Source: Paractinoplanes deccanensis
GTDB taxonomy: Bacteria; Actinomycetota; Actinomycetes; Mycobacteriales; Micromonosporaceae
Length of the DNA: 44,024 nt
NCBI RefSeq assembly: GCF_016862115.1
Contig: NZ_BOMI01000061.1
Span: 1 to 44,024, forward strand
Reading direction: 5' to 3'
Part shown: one piece after another, positions 21,847 through 30,443 of the stretch
Numbering within the stretch: the first letter of the stretch is position 1
How the letters are laid out: each line of letters begins with the position of its first letter
Made by a program: the position numbers and the translations under genes
Notes under the pieces: model-generated
What the model was told of the DNA's origin: nothing
Seen by the model: the letters and a program-made list of their open reading frames with translations, nothing else
Database searches by the model: none

Positions 21847-23898
21847 TCAGCTCGCCGAGGTGCTGCGCGGCGAGGTCACCCGCTTCGTGTCGTCGGCGCG
21901 CGGCTCGTACGGGTGCGGCACGGTGACCAGGAACGCGGCGCCGCGCGGCCGGTTGGGCTGGTACGAGACGTCCAGGCCGCCGGCCTGGGCGAGCTGGCGC
22001 ACCAGGTAGAGCCCGAGCCCCGTACCGCTGGTCGTGGTGGCGACGCCGCTCTCGGCGCGGGCGAAGCGGTCGAACAGGTGCTCCACGAACGCCTCCGGCA
22101 CACCCTCGCCCTCGTCGGCGACCTTGATCTCGACGTGCCGGCGCCGGTTGGTGACGGTCACCGTGACCGGCGGCTCGCCGTACTTGGTCGCGTTGGCCAG
22201 CAGATTGCCCAGGATGAGCTGGAGGTGCTTCGGATCGGCGAACCCGTAGATCTCGTCGGGCGCCACCACGGCCACCTGCTCGCCGGCGGCCGCGGCGCGC
22301 ACCAGGTGCGCCAGGTCGACCCGGACCGGGCGGGCCGCCAGCGCGCCGGCGTCCACCTGAGCGAGGGTGAGGATGTCGGTGACCAGCTCGCTGGCGCTGT
22401 GGCCGGCCGCGGTCATCCGCCGTACGTCATGGAGCTTGTCCTCGGCCGGCGACTCGTCCCAGTCGTCGAGCAGCAGCTCACCCAGGCCGATGATCCGGCT
22501 CAGCGGCTGGCGCACGTCGTGGCTGAGCATCGCCATCACGTCGCCGAGGTGCGCGTTCACCCGTTGCAGCTGCTCGGCGCGCTCGGCCAGCTCCGCCTCG
22601 TCGGCGCGCCGGGCCTCCTCCATCGCGCGGCGCTCGGTCGTGTCGACGATCTGCATGGCGAAGTACTGCGGATGGCCCTCGTTGTCGCGCAGCAGCGCGG
22701 CGGTGACCGAGGCGTCGATGGTGCGGCCGTCCGCGTGCACGTACCGCTTCTCCACGTCGAACCCGTCGATGCGGCCGGCCAGGCAGTCGCGGATGAGCCC
22801 GGCCGCGCGCCCCCGGTCGTCCGGATGGGTGATCTCGTCGGTGCGGCGGCCGATCAGGTCCTGCTCGTCGCGGCCGAAGAGCTGGCAGGCGGCCGGGTTG
22901 ACGCGCACGTACCGGCCCTCGGTGTCGGTCAGCGTCATGCCGATCCGGGAACCGTCGAAGACCTTGCGGAAGCGGTCCTCGCTGAGCCGCAGGTCCTGGC
23001 GGCTGCGCCGGGCCCGGCCCGCGGCGGCCACCACCAGCAGGCCCACGACGGCCGCGCCGACCAGCGCCGCTCGGCCGGCGATCTCGTTGCCCGCCAGCGA
23101 CGCGAAGAGCACCTCCTCGCGCACCGCCGCCGACAGCCGCCACGGCGTGCCCTCGATCGGGGTGGAGGAGTAGCGCCACCACTTCCCGCCGGCCTCGTAG
23201 CGGCCGCTCTCGTGCTGCCGCAGCGCCGCCGCGAGCGGCTCGTTCTCGCCGGCCAGCGTCGGCACCTCGCCGTTGAGCTGGCGATTGGCGGCGACGAGGC
23301 TGCCGTTGCCGTCGACGAGCTGCACCTGGGCGTCCTGATACGTCAGGGTGCTGGACAGGTACGACGAGAGCGGGCTGTCCCGGATCTCCACGGCGCCGGA
23401 GAAGACACGCCGCCCGGACGTGGTCTGGTACGGCACGGCGAACGCGACCACCGGCACCCCGCGCACGGCCGACCGCACCACCGGCGACACCGCCGGGCGG
23501 TTCTCGTTGAGCGCCGTCCACAGGTGGCCGTACCGGCCGGACAGGTCCTTGCCGATGACCGTCGGGTCGTGCGGCGCCGTCTGGATCGCCCGGCCCTTGG
23601 CGTCGAGCAGGACGGCGGCCGGATAGCCGAAGCCGGCGACCGCCCTGGCGAAGTCGCGCTGATCCACTGTCGCATCGCTGAGCGACGCGCGCGCCTGCAC
23701 CCGTTCCCGGTCGATCAGATCGGCGGTGTACGTGGTGACGAAGTCGCCGATGAGCCCGACGCGCAGGGTGAAGCGCTGCGCCATCGACTGACGGCTGTCG
23801 TACTGCTGCCAGAACAGCACCGTGGTCCCCACCGCCACCAGCACCAGCCAGATCAGCAGCGGGATCAGCGCGGGCCTGATCCTGCGTGCGAACCTCAC
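21847..23898 (-). CDS. Orphan sensor histidine kinase (extracellular sensor, PAS, HisKA, HATPase)
   Basis: A 683-residue membrane kinase. The first helix (11-30) and second helix (about 275-293) bracket an extracellular dCache-like sensor. A PAS domain follows (about 306-420, with LTDTEGRYVRVNPAACQLFG), then a coiled coil (425-450). The dimerisation box has the phospho-acceptor H460 in MLSHDVRQPLSR. The ATP-binding domain has the N-box NLLANATKYGE, DEGEGVP, and GTGLGLYLV. No response regulator gene is adjacent. It lies 37 bp downstream of the PP2C gene and 23 bp upstream of the LacI-family gene on the same strand, so it may be part of a longer transcript that includes the stress module. Confidence 0.92.
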   Translation of the reverse strand: MRFARRIRPALIPLLIWLVLVAVGTTVLFWQQYDSRQSMAQRFTLRVGLIGDFVTTYTADLIDRERVQARASLSDATVDQRDFARAVAGFGYPAAVLLDAKGRAIQTAPHDPTVIGKDLSGRYGHLWTALNENRPAVSPVVRSAVRGVPVVAFAVPYQTTSGRRVFSGAVEIRDSPLSSYLSSTLTYQDAQVQLVDGNGSLVAANRQLNGEVPTLAGENEPLAAALRQHESGRYEAGGKWWRYSSTPIEGTPWRLSAAVREEVLFASLAGNEIAGRAALVGAAVVGLLVVAAAGRARRSRQDLRLSEDRFRKVFDGSRIGMTLTDTEGRYVRVNPAACQLFGRDEQDLIGRRTDEITHPDDRGRAAGLIRDCLAGRIDGFDVEKRYVHADGRTIDASVTAALLRDNEGHPQYFAMQIVDTTERRAMEEARRADEAELAERAEQLQRVNAHLGDVMAMLSHDVRQPLSRIIGLGELLLDDWDESPAEDKLHDVRRMTAAGHSASELVTDILTLAQVDAGALAARPVRVDLAHLVRAAAAGEQVAVVAPDEIYGFADPKHLQLILGNLLANATKYGEPPVTVTVTNRRRHVEIKVADEGEGVPEAFVEHLFDRFARAESGVATTTSGTGLGLYLVRQLAQAGGLDVSYQPNRPRGAAFLVTVPHPYEPRADDTKRVTSPRSTSAS

Positions 23899-23935
23899 GC
23901 TGTCTGATCGGCCGATTCGCCGGCTTGCTGAGCGC

Positions 23936-25123
23936 CTATTTGCGGTGCACCGCGAGCACCGCGATGTCGTCGGTGGGCTGGTCGGGACCGACGCTGGTCA
24001 TCACCTCGGAGCAGACGATCTCGGGGGCGGCGGGCCGGACCACCTCGATGAGCGCCTCGATGCCGGCGTCGATGATCCGGTCACGGCGCTCGATCAGCCC
24101 GTCCGTGTAGCACAGCACGAGCGCCTTCGGCGGCAGCTCGATCGAGGTGCAGCGGCGCTCCCGCACGCCGGCGACGCCCAGCGGCGCGTCCACGGGCATG
24201 TCCACCAGCCCGGTGGCGCGGCCCGGCACGGCGATGACCGGCCGCAGATGCCCCGCGGAGGACAGCCGGATCGTCGCCTGGCCGGGCGCGATCGTCGCGT
24301 ACAGGGCGGTGGTGAGGCTGCCCGCCTCGAAGTGCCGGACCTTGCGGTCCAGCAGGGTGAGGACCTCGGCGGGATCGTCGCTCATCAGCGTGTACGCCCG
24401 CAGGGCCGACCGCACGCGCCCCATCACCACCGCGGAGGCCAGCCCGTGGCCGGAGACGTCGCCGATGACCAGCCCCAGGCTCCCCGAGGGCAGGCGGAAC
24501 ACGTCGTACCAGTCGCCGCCCAGCCCGAACTCGTGGCCGGGCACGTAGCGGGCCGCGAGCGAGAGGCCGGGCAGCTCGGGCAGGACTGGGGGCAGCAGGC
24601 TGCGCTGGAGGGCGAGCGCCGCGGCCTGGTCGAGCTTGCGGGCCCGGATCTGCCCGGCGGCGCCGGCCCGGTCGGCCGCCACCTCGAGCAGCCGCACGTC
24701 GTCCGGGGTGAACTGCCGGGGCGTGCACGTGCCCACGTGCAACACTCCGATGATCTCGCCGGCGGCCAGCATCGGCACGCCGAGCAGTGATCGGACGCCT
24801 TTCTCGATGAGCACCGGGCTGACCACGTCGTCCGCCGTCACGTCCTGAAGCACCAGGGGCCGGCGCCCCTGGGCGACCCGCCCGGCGAACCCCCGGCCCA
24901 TCGGCACCCGGATGCCCTGGCGAATCTCCTGCTCCAGCCCCTTGGCGGCGGTGGCCACGAGCTGCTGAGCATGCGAGTCGAGCAACATGATGGCCGCGGT
25001 GTCGGCCTCGAGCAGATCACGCACCCGGTCGAGCAACTCGTCGAGCAGATCGGAGACGTCGAGCCGTGACAGGGCGGCGTCGGTGACCGCTTCCAGGCGG
25101 CGCAGCCGCTCGTCGTCACGCAT
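23936..25123 (-). CDS. GAF-domain PP2C (SpoIIE/RsbU-type) serine phosphatase
   Basis: A 395-residue cytoplasmic phosphatase likely to dephosphorylate an anti-anti-sigma factor. The GAF domain (about 20-160) has AAIMLLD, GRGFAGRVAQ and SLLGVPMLA. The SpoIIE domain has the metal-binding motifs GGDWYD (202-207), GDVSGHG (221-227), YTDGLIE and TDDIAVLAV. I took the ATG at 25123; an in-frame GTG at 25132 adds three residues, and neither has a good ribosome-binding site. The preceding gene encodes an RsbW-like kinase, so the pair makes the two opposing arms of a partner-switching circuit. No antagonist (STAS) gene is visible nearby. Confidence 0.92.
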   Translation of the reverse strand: MRDDERLRRLEAVTDAALSRLDVSDLLDELLDRVRDLLEADTAAIMLLDSHAQQLVATAAKGLEQEIRQGIRVPMGRGFAGRVAQGRRPLVLQDVTADDVVSPVLIEKGVRSLLGVPMLAAGEIIGVLHVGTCTPRQFTPDDVRLLEVAADRAGAAGQIRARKLDQAAALALQRSLLPPVLPELPGLSLAARYVPGHEFGLGGDWYDVFRLPSGSLGLVIGDVSGHGLASAVVMGRVRSALRAYTLMSDDPAEVLTLLDRKVRHFEAGSLTTALYATIAPGQATIRLSSAGHLRPVIAVPGRATGLVDMPVDAPLGVAGVRERRCTSIELPPKALVLCYTDGLIERRDRIIDAGIEALIEVVRPAAPEIVCSEVMTSVGPDQPTDDIAVLAVHRK

Positions 25124-25141
25124 CGCCCCCACGGGCCAACC

Positions 25142-25606
25142 CTAGTGGCAGGCACCCCCGGAAGCGGAGCCGGGAAGTGTGAACCGCGCCCAGACGTGTT
25201 TCCCGCCCACCGCCGGATACCACCCGACGTCCTGCGCCAGATTCTCCGCCAGCCGCAGCCCCAGCCCACCCGTGCGCCGCGGCCGCCGCACATCCACCGA
25301 GGGCCGCCCGTCCGGGTCCCGGTCCGCCACGTCGACGATGACGGACCCGTCGTCGCGCATCAGCTTCACCACGGCCTGCGACCGAGCGTGCCGCAGCGCG
25401 TTCGACGCCAGCTCGGTCGCCACGACCAGCACGGTCTCGTCCCCCGGCACGACGGCGACCCGCCGCAGCTCGGCCCGCAGAACCCGCAACTCCACCGGTT
25501 CCCCGACCGTCCACCGGCCGACCTCCTCGGCCACCACCGGCTCACTGATCCGCCACCCCGTCATGCACAGGTAGTGCCCATTCGCAGGGCGGACGAAGCG
25601 CTTCAC
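25142..25606 (-). CDS. RsbW-like HATPase (anti-sigma factor/serine kinase)
   Basis: A 154-residue GHKL-fold protein. The N-box is ELASNALRHA (E65, N69), G1 lies in VADRDPDGRP, and G2 is GGLGLRLAENLA. No HisKA domain is present, as expected for RsbW/SpoIIAB-type kinases that phosphorylate antagonists and bind sigma factors. The GTG at 25606 gives the longest form; the ATG at 25564 (140 residues) fits the usual family length equally well. It lies 67 bp after rdrB and 18 bp before the PP2C start on the same strand. A 14-bp palindrome lies in its upstream gap. Confidence 0.85.
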   Translation of the reverse strand: MKRFVRPANGHYLCMTGWRISEPVVAEEVGRWTVGEPVELRVLRAELRRVAVVPGDETVLVVATELASNALRHARSQAVVKLMRDDGSVIVDVADRDPDGRPSVDVRRPRRTGGLGLRLAENLAQDVGWYPAVGGKHVWARFTLPGSASGGACH

Positions 25607-25637
25607 CCCCTGCTCGCACTGGTCACGGCCGTCACAT

Positions 25638-25651
25638 CACCCGTACGGGTG
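25638..25651. promoter_or_regulatory. Perfect palindrome between rdrB and the RsbW-like gene
   Basis: CACCCGTACGGGTG is its own reverse complement and lies in the 67-bp gap. It could be an operator for the downstream stress module or part of a rdrB 3' structure. It is the only strong symmetry in that gap. Confidence 0.45.
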
Positions 25652-25673
25652 GCCGCCCGGCCGCCGCGTGGCT

Positions 25674-28274
25674 TCAGAGAGCCGGCGGCTCCGGTGGCCG
25701 GGGATTGGTCAAGCCGAACACCTCCTGGACCTGCCCGGCCTCGACGGCGAACTGCCGTTCCATGCCGGTGCGGCGCACGCCGTCCAGCCAGCTCATGGCC
25801 TCCGAGTCGGTGAGGCCGGCCATCACGAGCGCGTCGAGAAGGAGTTGGTACTCCTCCGGGAGACGACTGTCGAAAACGAGGGGATCGTCGGAGCCCACCG
25901 TGATCGCGAGGGGCGGCAGGTCCGCTCTCGGACGAGGCGGGCGCAGTCGCCACAGCGGGTGACGCACCAGATCGCCGAGGTCCCCGATCAGCAGGTTCGA
26001 GGTGGGGTTGATCTCGATGGCGAGTGATCGGCCGGCTACCTCCGCGCGGACTCCCTCCTGCAGCCGGGCGGCGGCCTCCACCTCCTCAGCCGCCTCGACC
26101 CAGATGGCGGTGCGTCCACGGCGGAAGAGCTGACTGTCTTGCAGATAGCGCACGAGGCGGCCTTGCCCGTCAGCGCGGGGTGCCGGTGCGCTGCTGTTCG
26201 GAAACCCCGCTGCGCGCAGTTTGTCCTCGTCGGCGAGGTCCGCCTGAAGATGCAGGACGTCCAGCGGCCCCAGGGTTTCGGCGAACCACCGATGAGTGAG
26301 GTCCTTGACCTGACGTTCGATGTAAGCCAGCCGGGCAGCATCGCATCCGCTGCCACGCCGGGTCCACCATCCCCATTCCCACGCCAGATCGAGCACGCGG
26401 TCCTCTACCGGCATGGCGATCCGCCCGGCTTTGGCAGCCCACACCGCGGGGTCGACGCCGAGCGCGACCGCATGCCCGAGACGATCCCCCTCCCCGAGGT
26501 CCAGCAGCTGAACCGCGTCATCGATGTTCCGCAGGCCCGTGAGCAGGTGGGTGAAGTCCTCGCCCACATGAACGGTCGTCTGCAGCGGCGGAGGCTCGGC
26601 CTCGCCGCGATAGCGGAGATAACGGCTCCCGTCCCCGGCCGCCTGCCGGACGTGCCGCACCAGAGGGCGCAGCACCCATGTCGGCACGGCGAGCTCGTCC
26701 GAGCAGATGTCCAGGGCGCGGACCACGAACTGGGTCCGTGGCCAGCGTTGCAGGACCTTGGCGAGGCTCATGGCCGTAGCCTGCTGGCCGGTGAAGAACC
26801 GTCCGTACCGGCGGCCCGTCGGGTTGCCCGCCGGATCGGCTTCGCCGCCCGCTCCCAGGGCTGCCGGACGTCCCTTCTCGGCGCCTCCGCCGCGATACTT
26901 GACGAAGTGGAACACCAGAGCGAGTTTCGGCTCCGGGTCACGGGCGGCGCGTTCGGTGACCGCCTTGATCCAGGAGCGGATCTCGTCGACGTCCCTTTCC
27001 GGGCTGGTGCGCATCTCCAGTGACGCCAGCCCCAGATCCGTGCCGGAAGTGTCCCGAGCCGCAGCGACCATGAGCCGTGGGTCCACGGATCCGCGGACGG
27101 CCGACATGCGTGAGTAGAACCTGATGAACCACGCGAGCCCGGGGGTGAGGGGCCGCTGGGTCAGATGACGGTAGAACTGCGTTCGGACTCGTACCGTCTG
27201 CCAGAAGAGACGTGCCGCCAGGTCGTCCGGCTGTCCGCCGCGTGCGCGGAGGTCGAGATAGCGGCACATCTCGCCGACGAACCGTTGTTCCGCGGTCCCG
27301 CCGGACCCGCGAGGCAGCCAGGACTCGACCGGATCGAGGTCGTGCACGGCGGCGAGATCCAGTGGCCGGCTTCGGGCAGGCGGACCGGAAAGCGCCGACA
27401 GAGCCGCGCGCAGCGGTGCGATCGCGGCCTCGGCGAAGACGCCCGAAGCCAGTTCCTGCAGCGCCGTGAGGATGAGCGAGAACGTCGTCGCGCCGGCGGC
27501 CCGCATGATCCTGCCCCGGAATCTTTCCCCGTGAAGGTAGTCCGCGAGGGACCCCCGCTCCCCGCAGGCACGAAAGCCGCTCAGCACCGTCCGGCCCAGG
27601 GCGGCCCGCACCAGACGTCCCATGAGGTCCTGGCCCTCGGACGCCACCGCTCCCGGAGCGCGGAGATCCCGTATCTCCGCCGCCGGGTCGGCGACCCGTG
27701 CCATGGTCATCGCCCACACGGCCGGGAAGCTGAGCGAAGCCCCGACGTGCAGGTGTGTCTCGGCGAATCCGGCACGCAGGAGGTGGCGGACGGAGGGACT
27801 GAAGAAGTCGAGGTGGGGCAGCCAGTCGGCCGTTCCCACCACGGCGAGGAGCAGGTCGGTCGGCAGGGCCAGGCTGCGCCATCGCCAGGACTGCCGGTGG
27901 TGCCCGTTGCCCGGGCTGATCGAGTAGGGACTGGTCGGCGGCGCCGGGCGGTGCAGCCGGACGCCGCCCCCCGACGCGGTCAGGAGCTCGTTGGTGGTCG
28001 CGCGCAACTGGTCCTGCAGCGACAACACCCCGTTGCCGCCGCCGCCGAACCAGCAGAGATCGCGCATGGCGATCAGCTCGTCGAGGGAGATGCCGGGCGC
28101 CGATGACAGCAGGTCGGACTCGGCGGACCGCCACAAGGACGCCGTGGGGGCCGACATGCTCGGATCGAGATGCGTCACCGGGTTCGTGAAGGCCGCCTCG
28201 GAGGCCAGCGGATAGGCGATGAGTTCCGAGAGCAGGTGGTCGAAAGGCAGTTGCGAGGCCCGGTGAAGGGCCAT
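25674..28274 (-). CDS. rdrB: RdrB-like adenosine deaminase of a RADAR system
   Basis: An 866-residue protein of the adenosine-deaminase amidohydrolase fold, far longer than housekeeping ADA (about 350). All ADA catalytic signatures are in order: ETHLHVG with metal ligands H174 and H176; HVGEDF with ligand H569 and catalytic E572; RLGHA with H601; EINPTSN (754-760); and GSDDP with D796 (metal) and D797. About 390 residues separate the first and second metal motifs, against about 200 in ADA, the kind of insertion expected for RdrB. The start is the ATG at 28274, which overlaps the rdrA stop as TGATG; a GTG 13 codons upstream lies inside rdrA. In RADAR the known role is adenosine-to-inosine editing (later work also proposes ATP-to-ITP conversion) with RdrA during phage infection. 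Activity here is inferred. Confidence 0.86.
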   Translation of the reverse strand: MALHRASQLPFDHLLSELIAYPLASEAAFTNPVTHLDPSMSAPTASLWRSAESDLLSSAPGISLDELIAMRDLCWFGGGGNGVLSLQDQLRATTNELLTASGGGVRLHRPAPPTSPYSISPGNGHHRQSWRWRSLALPTDLLLAVVGTADWLPHLDFFSPSVRHLLRAGFAETHLHVGASLSFPAVWAMTMARVADPAAEIRDLRAPGAVASEGQDLMGRLVRAALGRTVLSGFRACGERGSLADYLHGERFRGRIMRAAGATTFSLILTALQELASGVFAEAAIAPLRAALSALSGPPARSRPLDLAAVHDLDPVESWLPRGSGGTAEQRFVGEMCRYLDLRARGGQPDDLAARLFWQTVRVRTQFYRHLTQRPLTPGLAWFIRFYSRMSAVRGSVDPRLMVAAARDTSGTDLGLASLEMRTSPERDVDEIRSWIKAVTERAARDPEPKLALVFHFVKYRGGGAEKGRPAALGAGGEADPAGNPTGRRYGRFFTGQQATAMSLAKVLQRWPRTQFVVRALDICSDELAVPTWVLRPLVRHVRQAAGDGSRYLRYRGEAEPPPLQTTVHVGEDFTHLLTGLRNIDDAVQLLDLGEGDRLGHAVALGVDPAVWAAKAGRIAMPVEDRVLDLAWEWGWWTRRGSGCDAARLAYIERQVKDLTHRWFAETLGPLDVLHLQADLADEDKLRAAGFPNSSAPAPRADGQGRLVRYLQDSQLFRRGRTAIWVEAAEEVEAAARLQEGVRAEVAGRSLAIEINPTSNLLIGDLGDLVRHPLWRLRPPRPRADLPPLAITVGSDDPLVFDSRLPEEYQLLLDALVMAGLTDSEAMSWLDGVRRTGMERQFAVEAGQVQEVFGLTNPRPPEPPAL

Positions 28275-30364
28275 CAGGAATCGCGTCCTCGTGGATAGGG
28301 GCGAACAGTCCACTCGCGCAGGCTTTCCTGGCGGTGCTCCGGGTGGAGGGCTATGTTGTCCTCCCGCCGTTGCTGGATGGCCGACAGCAGCTGAACGGGA
28401 ACGAGGTGGGGGTGTGCGTCATGCAGGCCCATCTCCGGCGTACACAGCCAACCGACAGCGACCAACCATTCGTCCACAAGAGGTGTGGGCGGCAGATCGT
28501 GCAGCATCTCGCCGAGCGGCTCCCAACCGGAAGGGACTCGAGGAAGCCGGTTGGGGGTGACTCGTTCCTCGAACACCGCCTCCTGCAGCAGTGCTGTCAT
28601 CGCGGCGACCCACGCTCCGTGCTCCGGCGCCGGAAATTTCCGCCAGGTCCGCTCGGCCGCCGCGAGGACCTGTGCAGCCCGCTGGTAGCCCCACAACGTG
28701 GTGTGGGTGAGCATCGGCCAGTCGATGCGAACGGTCTGACGAGGGTCGTCGCCGAGGGCGCTGCCCGGGCCCGCGTTCGCGGCGATTTCGGTTTGCCGCA
28801 GCGACGGCACGCTGAAGTGAACGCCGCGATCGAAGACGGATTGCGGGCCCGCGCCGATCAGGTCGATGCCGGCCATGACCAGGGCGGAACTTTCCCTATC
28901 CATCGGCCGTTCGCTCTGGTCGAGCACCCGCCAGTCCCGGATCGTGGCCGATCGGGTGGACATTCGATCTACGCGCCTGGATGAGGACCAGGACAGATCG
29001 GGAATGACGATCGGCGAACCGGTATGGGAAGGATCCCTCATCGCCGGGTTGCGGAGTCGCTGCTGCACCACTGAGCGAAGGCCGTTGCCGGCTTGCCCGC
29101 GGCCCTCCTTCGCGGCCTGGTGAAGGTCGACAAGTTCGCGAACAGTGACCCTCAGGAAGCTCGGCCAGCCTCCGATCTGCGGTTTGTCCGCATCAAGACG
29201 CGGCAGGAGCAGCTCCGGGCCGCGCAGGGTGACCGTGGGCTCCGTCGACAGCCCGAGCTCGTCGCGTGCCACGACCACTTCACCGAGCACCGCGCGCAGG
29301 GGAGGAGCATCCGGGTCGCCCAGGGGCCGGAAATTGAGCGCTTCCTCCGGTTCGACGCGGCTGAGCTGCACACGCTGCTGGAGCGGTAGGTGCTTGCGCA
29401 TCGCGTTCTCGGCGAGCGACACCGTCTGCCAGATCTCCGGCTCGGTGAGAGAGGTGGGGCTCGCCAGGCCGGCGAGATCGCTGCGGTACTTCAGCTCCAG
29501 GATCATCTGGACCAGGTCCTGATCCGCGATCAGCAGCACGCAAAGGTGCGGCGACTGAGCGGCCCGGAGCAGCTCGAGCATCGGAACGCAGGCCGACGGG
29601 TTCAGGTCGAGGTCGTCAACGGGCAGCACGAACAGCGGTGCCGTGTAGTTGGTCATCGCGGCCAGCAGGTCGCTGACCCTGGCGAGGACGCGGACGAAGC
29701 GTTCGTTGAAGCCGACCCGTTCCCGTTCGGCGCGATGCACCTCTGCGGCAAAGGTGTCCGGGTCGAGGCTGCTCGCCCGCCGCGAGAGGTCGCTGTCGAA
29801 GGTCAGCGCGACCGTGGTCTGCAACCGGCGCAGCTCGTCCATCGCCGAGTGGAAGTCGTAGCTCGGGCTGAGCAGGCCGGGCGTCGCTCCGGACGGCGGC
29901 GATCCGATGAGCTCGGACACCACTGCCTCGACGCGGGCCAGCACACTGCCGAGGAGGCTGGTGGAGGCGGGAAGCGGCTCCATGTCGACCGTGTCGAGCC
30001 AGATCAATCGCCGGCGCAGTTCGGTCAGGCGGCCGGCGGTCTCCGCCGGCATGTCCACGGAGATCTGCGATGCCGGCGGCTCGGTCAGCGCTCGTGCCAG
30101 CGACAGCATCAGGGTGGTCTTGCCGGTGCCGCGCTGGCCGCTGACCAGGACGGTGCGGCTGGTCCTGTTCAACTCCAGGAACGGGCGCACGCGTCCCGGA
30201 TGTACCCCGCCGAGTTCGCTCGTCGCCCCGGTGGCACCCGTGCCCTGGGCCGCCGCGGCGAGGATGTCGACGACGCGCCGGAAACCCTCCTGCTGCCGGC
30301 TGTCCAACTCGGTGTAGAGCGCGGGGCGAGCCTCCGGGCGAAGGGAGGGACGCTGTGGTTCCAT
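28274..30364 (-). CDS. rdrA: RdrA-like P-loop ATPase of a RADAR system
   Basis: A 696-residue ATPase from the ATG at 30364 (an in-frame GTG at 30403 falls inside a dyad). Walker A is GQRGTGKTT (76-84, K82). Walker B is LFVLPVDDLDLNP with D250 and D251, followed by VLLIADQDL as sensor region. Between them lies an insertion with alternating helices. The C-terminal 350 residues match no domain I know. The KAP-like layout and the coupled deaminase partner point to RdrA, which in studied systems forms a ring and delivers substrate to RdrB. As I recall, enterobacterial RdrA is longer (about 900), so this would be a compact version. It lies 79 bp downstream of a LexA-family gene on the same strand, with an inverted repeat in between. 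Confidence 0.82.
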   Translation of the reverse strand: MEPQRPSLRPEARPALYTELDSRQQEGFRRVVDILAAAAQGTGATGATSELGGVHPGRVRPFLELNRTSRTVLVSGQRGTGKTTLMLSLARALTEPPASQISVDMPAETAGRLTELRRRLIWLDTVDMEPLPASTSLLGSVLARVEAVVSELIGSPPSGATPGLLSPSYDFHSAMDELRRLQTTVALTFDSDLSRRASSLDPDTFAAEVHRAERERVGFNERFVRVLARVSDLLAAMTNYTAPLFVLPVDDLDLNPSACVPMLELLRAAQSPHLCVLLIADQDLVQMILELKYRSDLAGLASPTSLTEPEIWQTVSLAENAMRKHLPLQQRVQLSRVEPEEALNFRPLGDPDAPPLRAVLGEVVVARDELGLSTEPTVTLRGPELLLPRLDADKPQIGGWPSFLRVTVRELVDLHQAAKEGRGQAGNGLRSVVQQRLRNPAMRDPSHTGSPIVIPDLSWSSSRRVDRMSTRSATIRDWRVLDQSERPMDRESSALVMAGIDLIGAGPQSVFDRGVHFSVPSLRQTEIAANAGPGSALGDDPRQTVRIDWPMLTHTTLWGYQRAAQVLAAAERTWRKFPAPEHGAWVAAMTALLQEAVFEERVTPNRLPRVPSGWEPLGEMLHDLPPTPLVDEWLVAVGWLCTPEMGLHDAHPHLVPVQLLSAIQQRREDNIALHPEHRQESLREWTVRPYPRGRDS

Positions 30365-30390
30365 GCGGATGGCTACCTTCGGTATCGGCG

Positions 30391-30415
30391 CTGATACGAC
30401 CACGCACCGTATCAG
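30391..30415. promoter_or_regulatory. Dyad CTGATACG-N9-CGTATCAG upstream of rdrA
   Basis: Perfect 8-bp inverted arms with a 9-bp spacer, 26 bp before the rdrA ATG, in the gap after the LexA-family gene. A further near-half-site, GGTATCGGCG, is at 30381. The 17-bp centre-to-centre spacing suits a dimeric DNA-binding protein. It could be the operator for the RADAR pair. Confidence 0.6.
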
Positions 30416-30443
30416 GGGCCCACGTGATCAGGCCCTCGGCGGC

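Noticed and set aside
30416..30435. Intrinsic terminator after the LexA-family gene (GGGCC / GGCCC)
   Set aside because: The stem has only 5 bp with a 10-base loop and no T-tract; too weak to claim.
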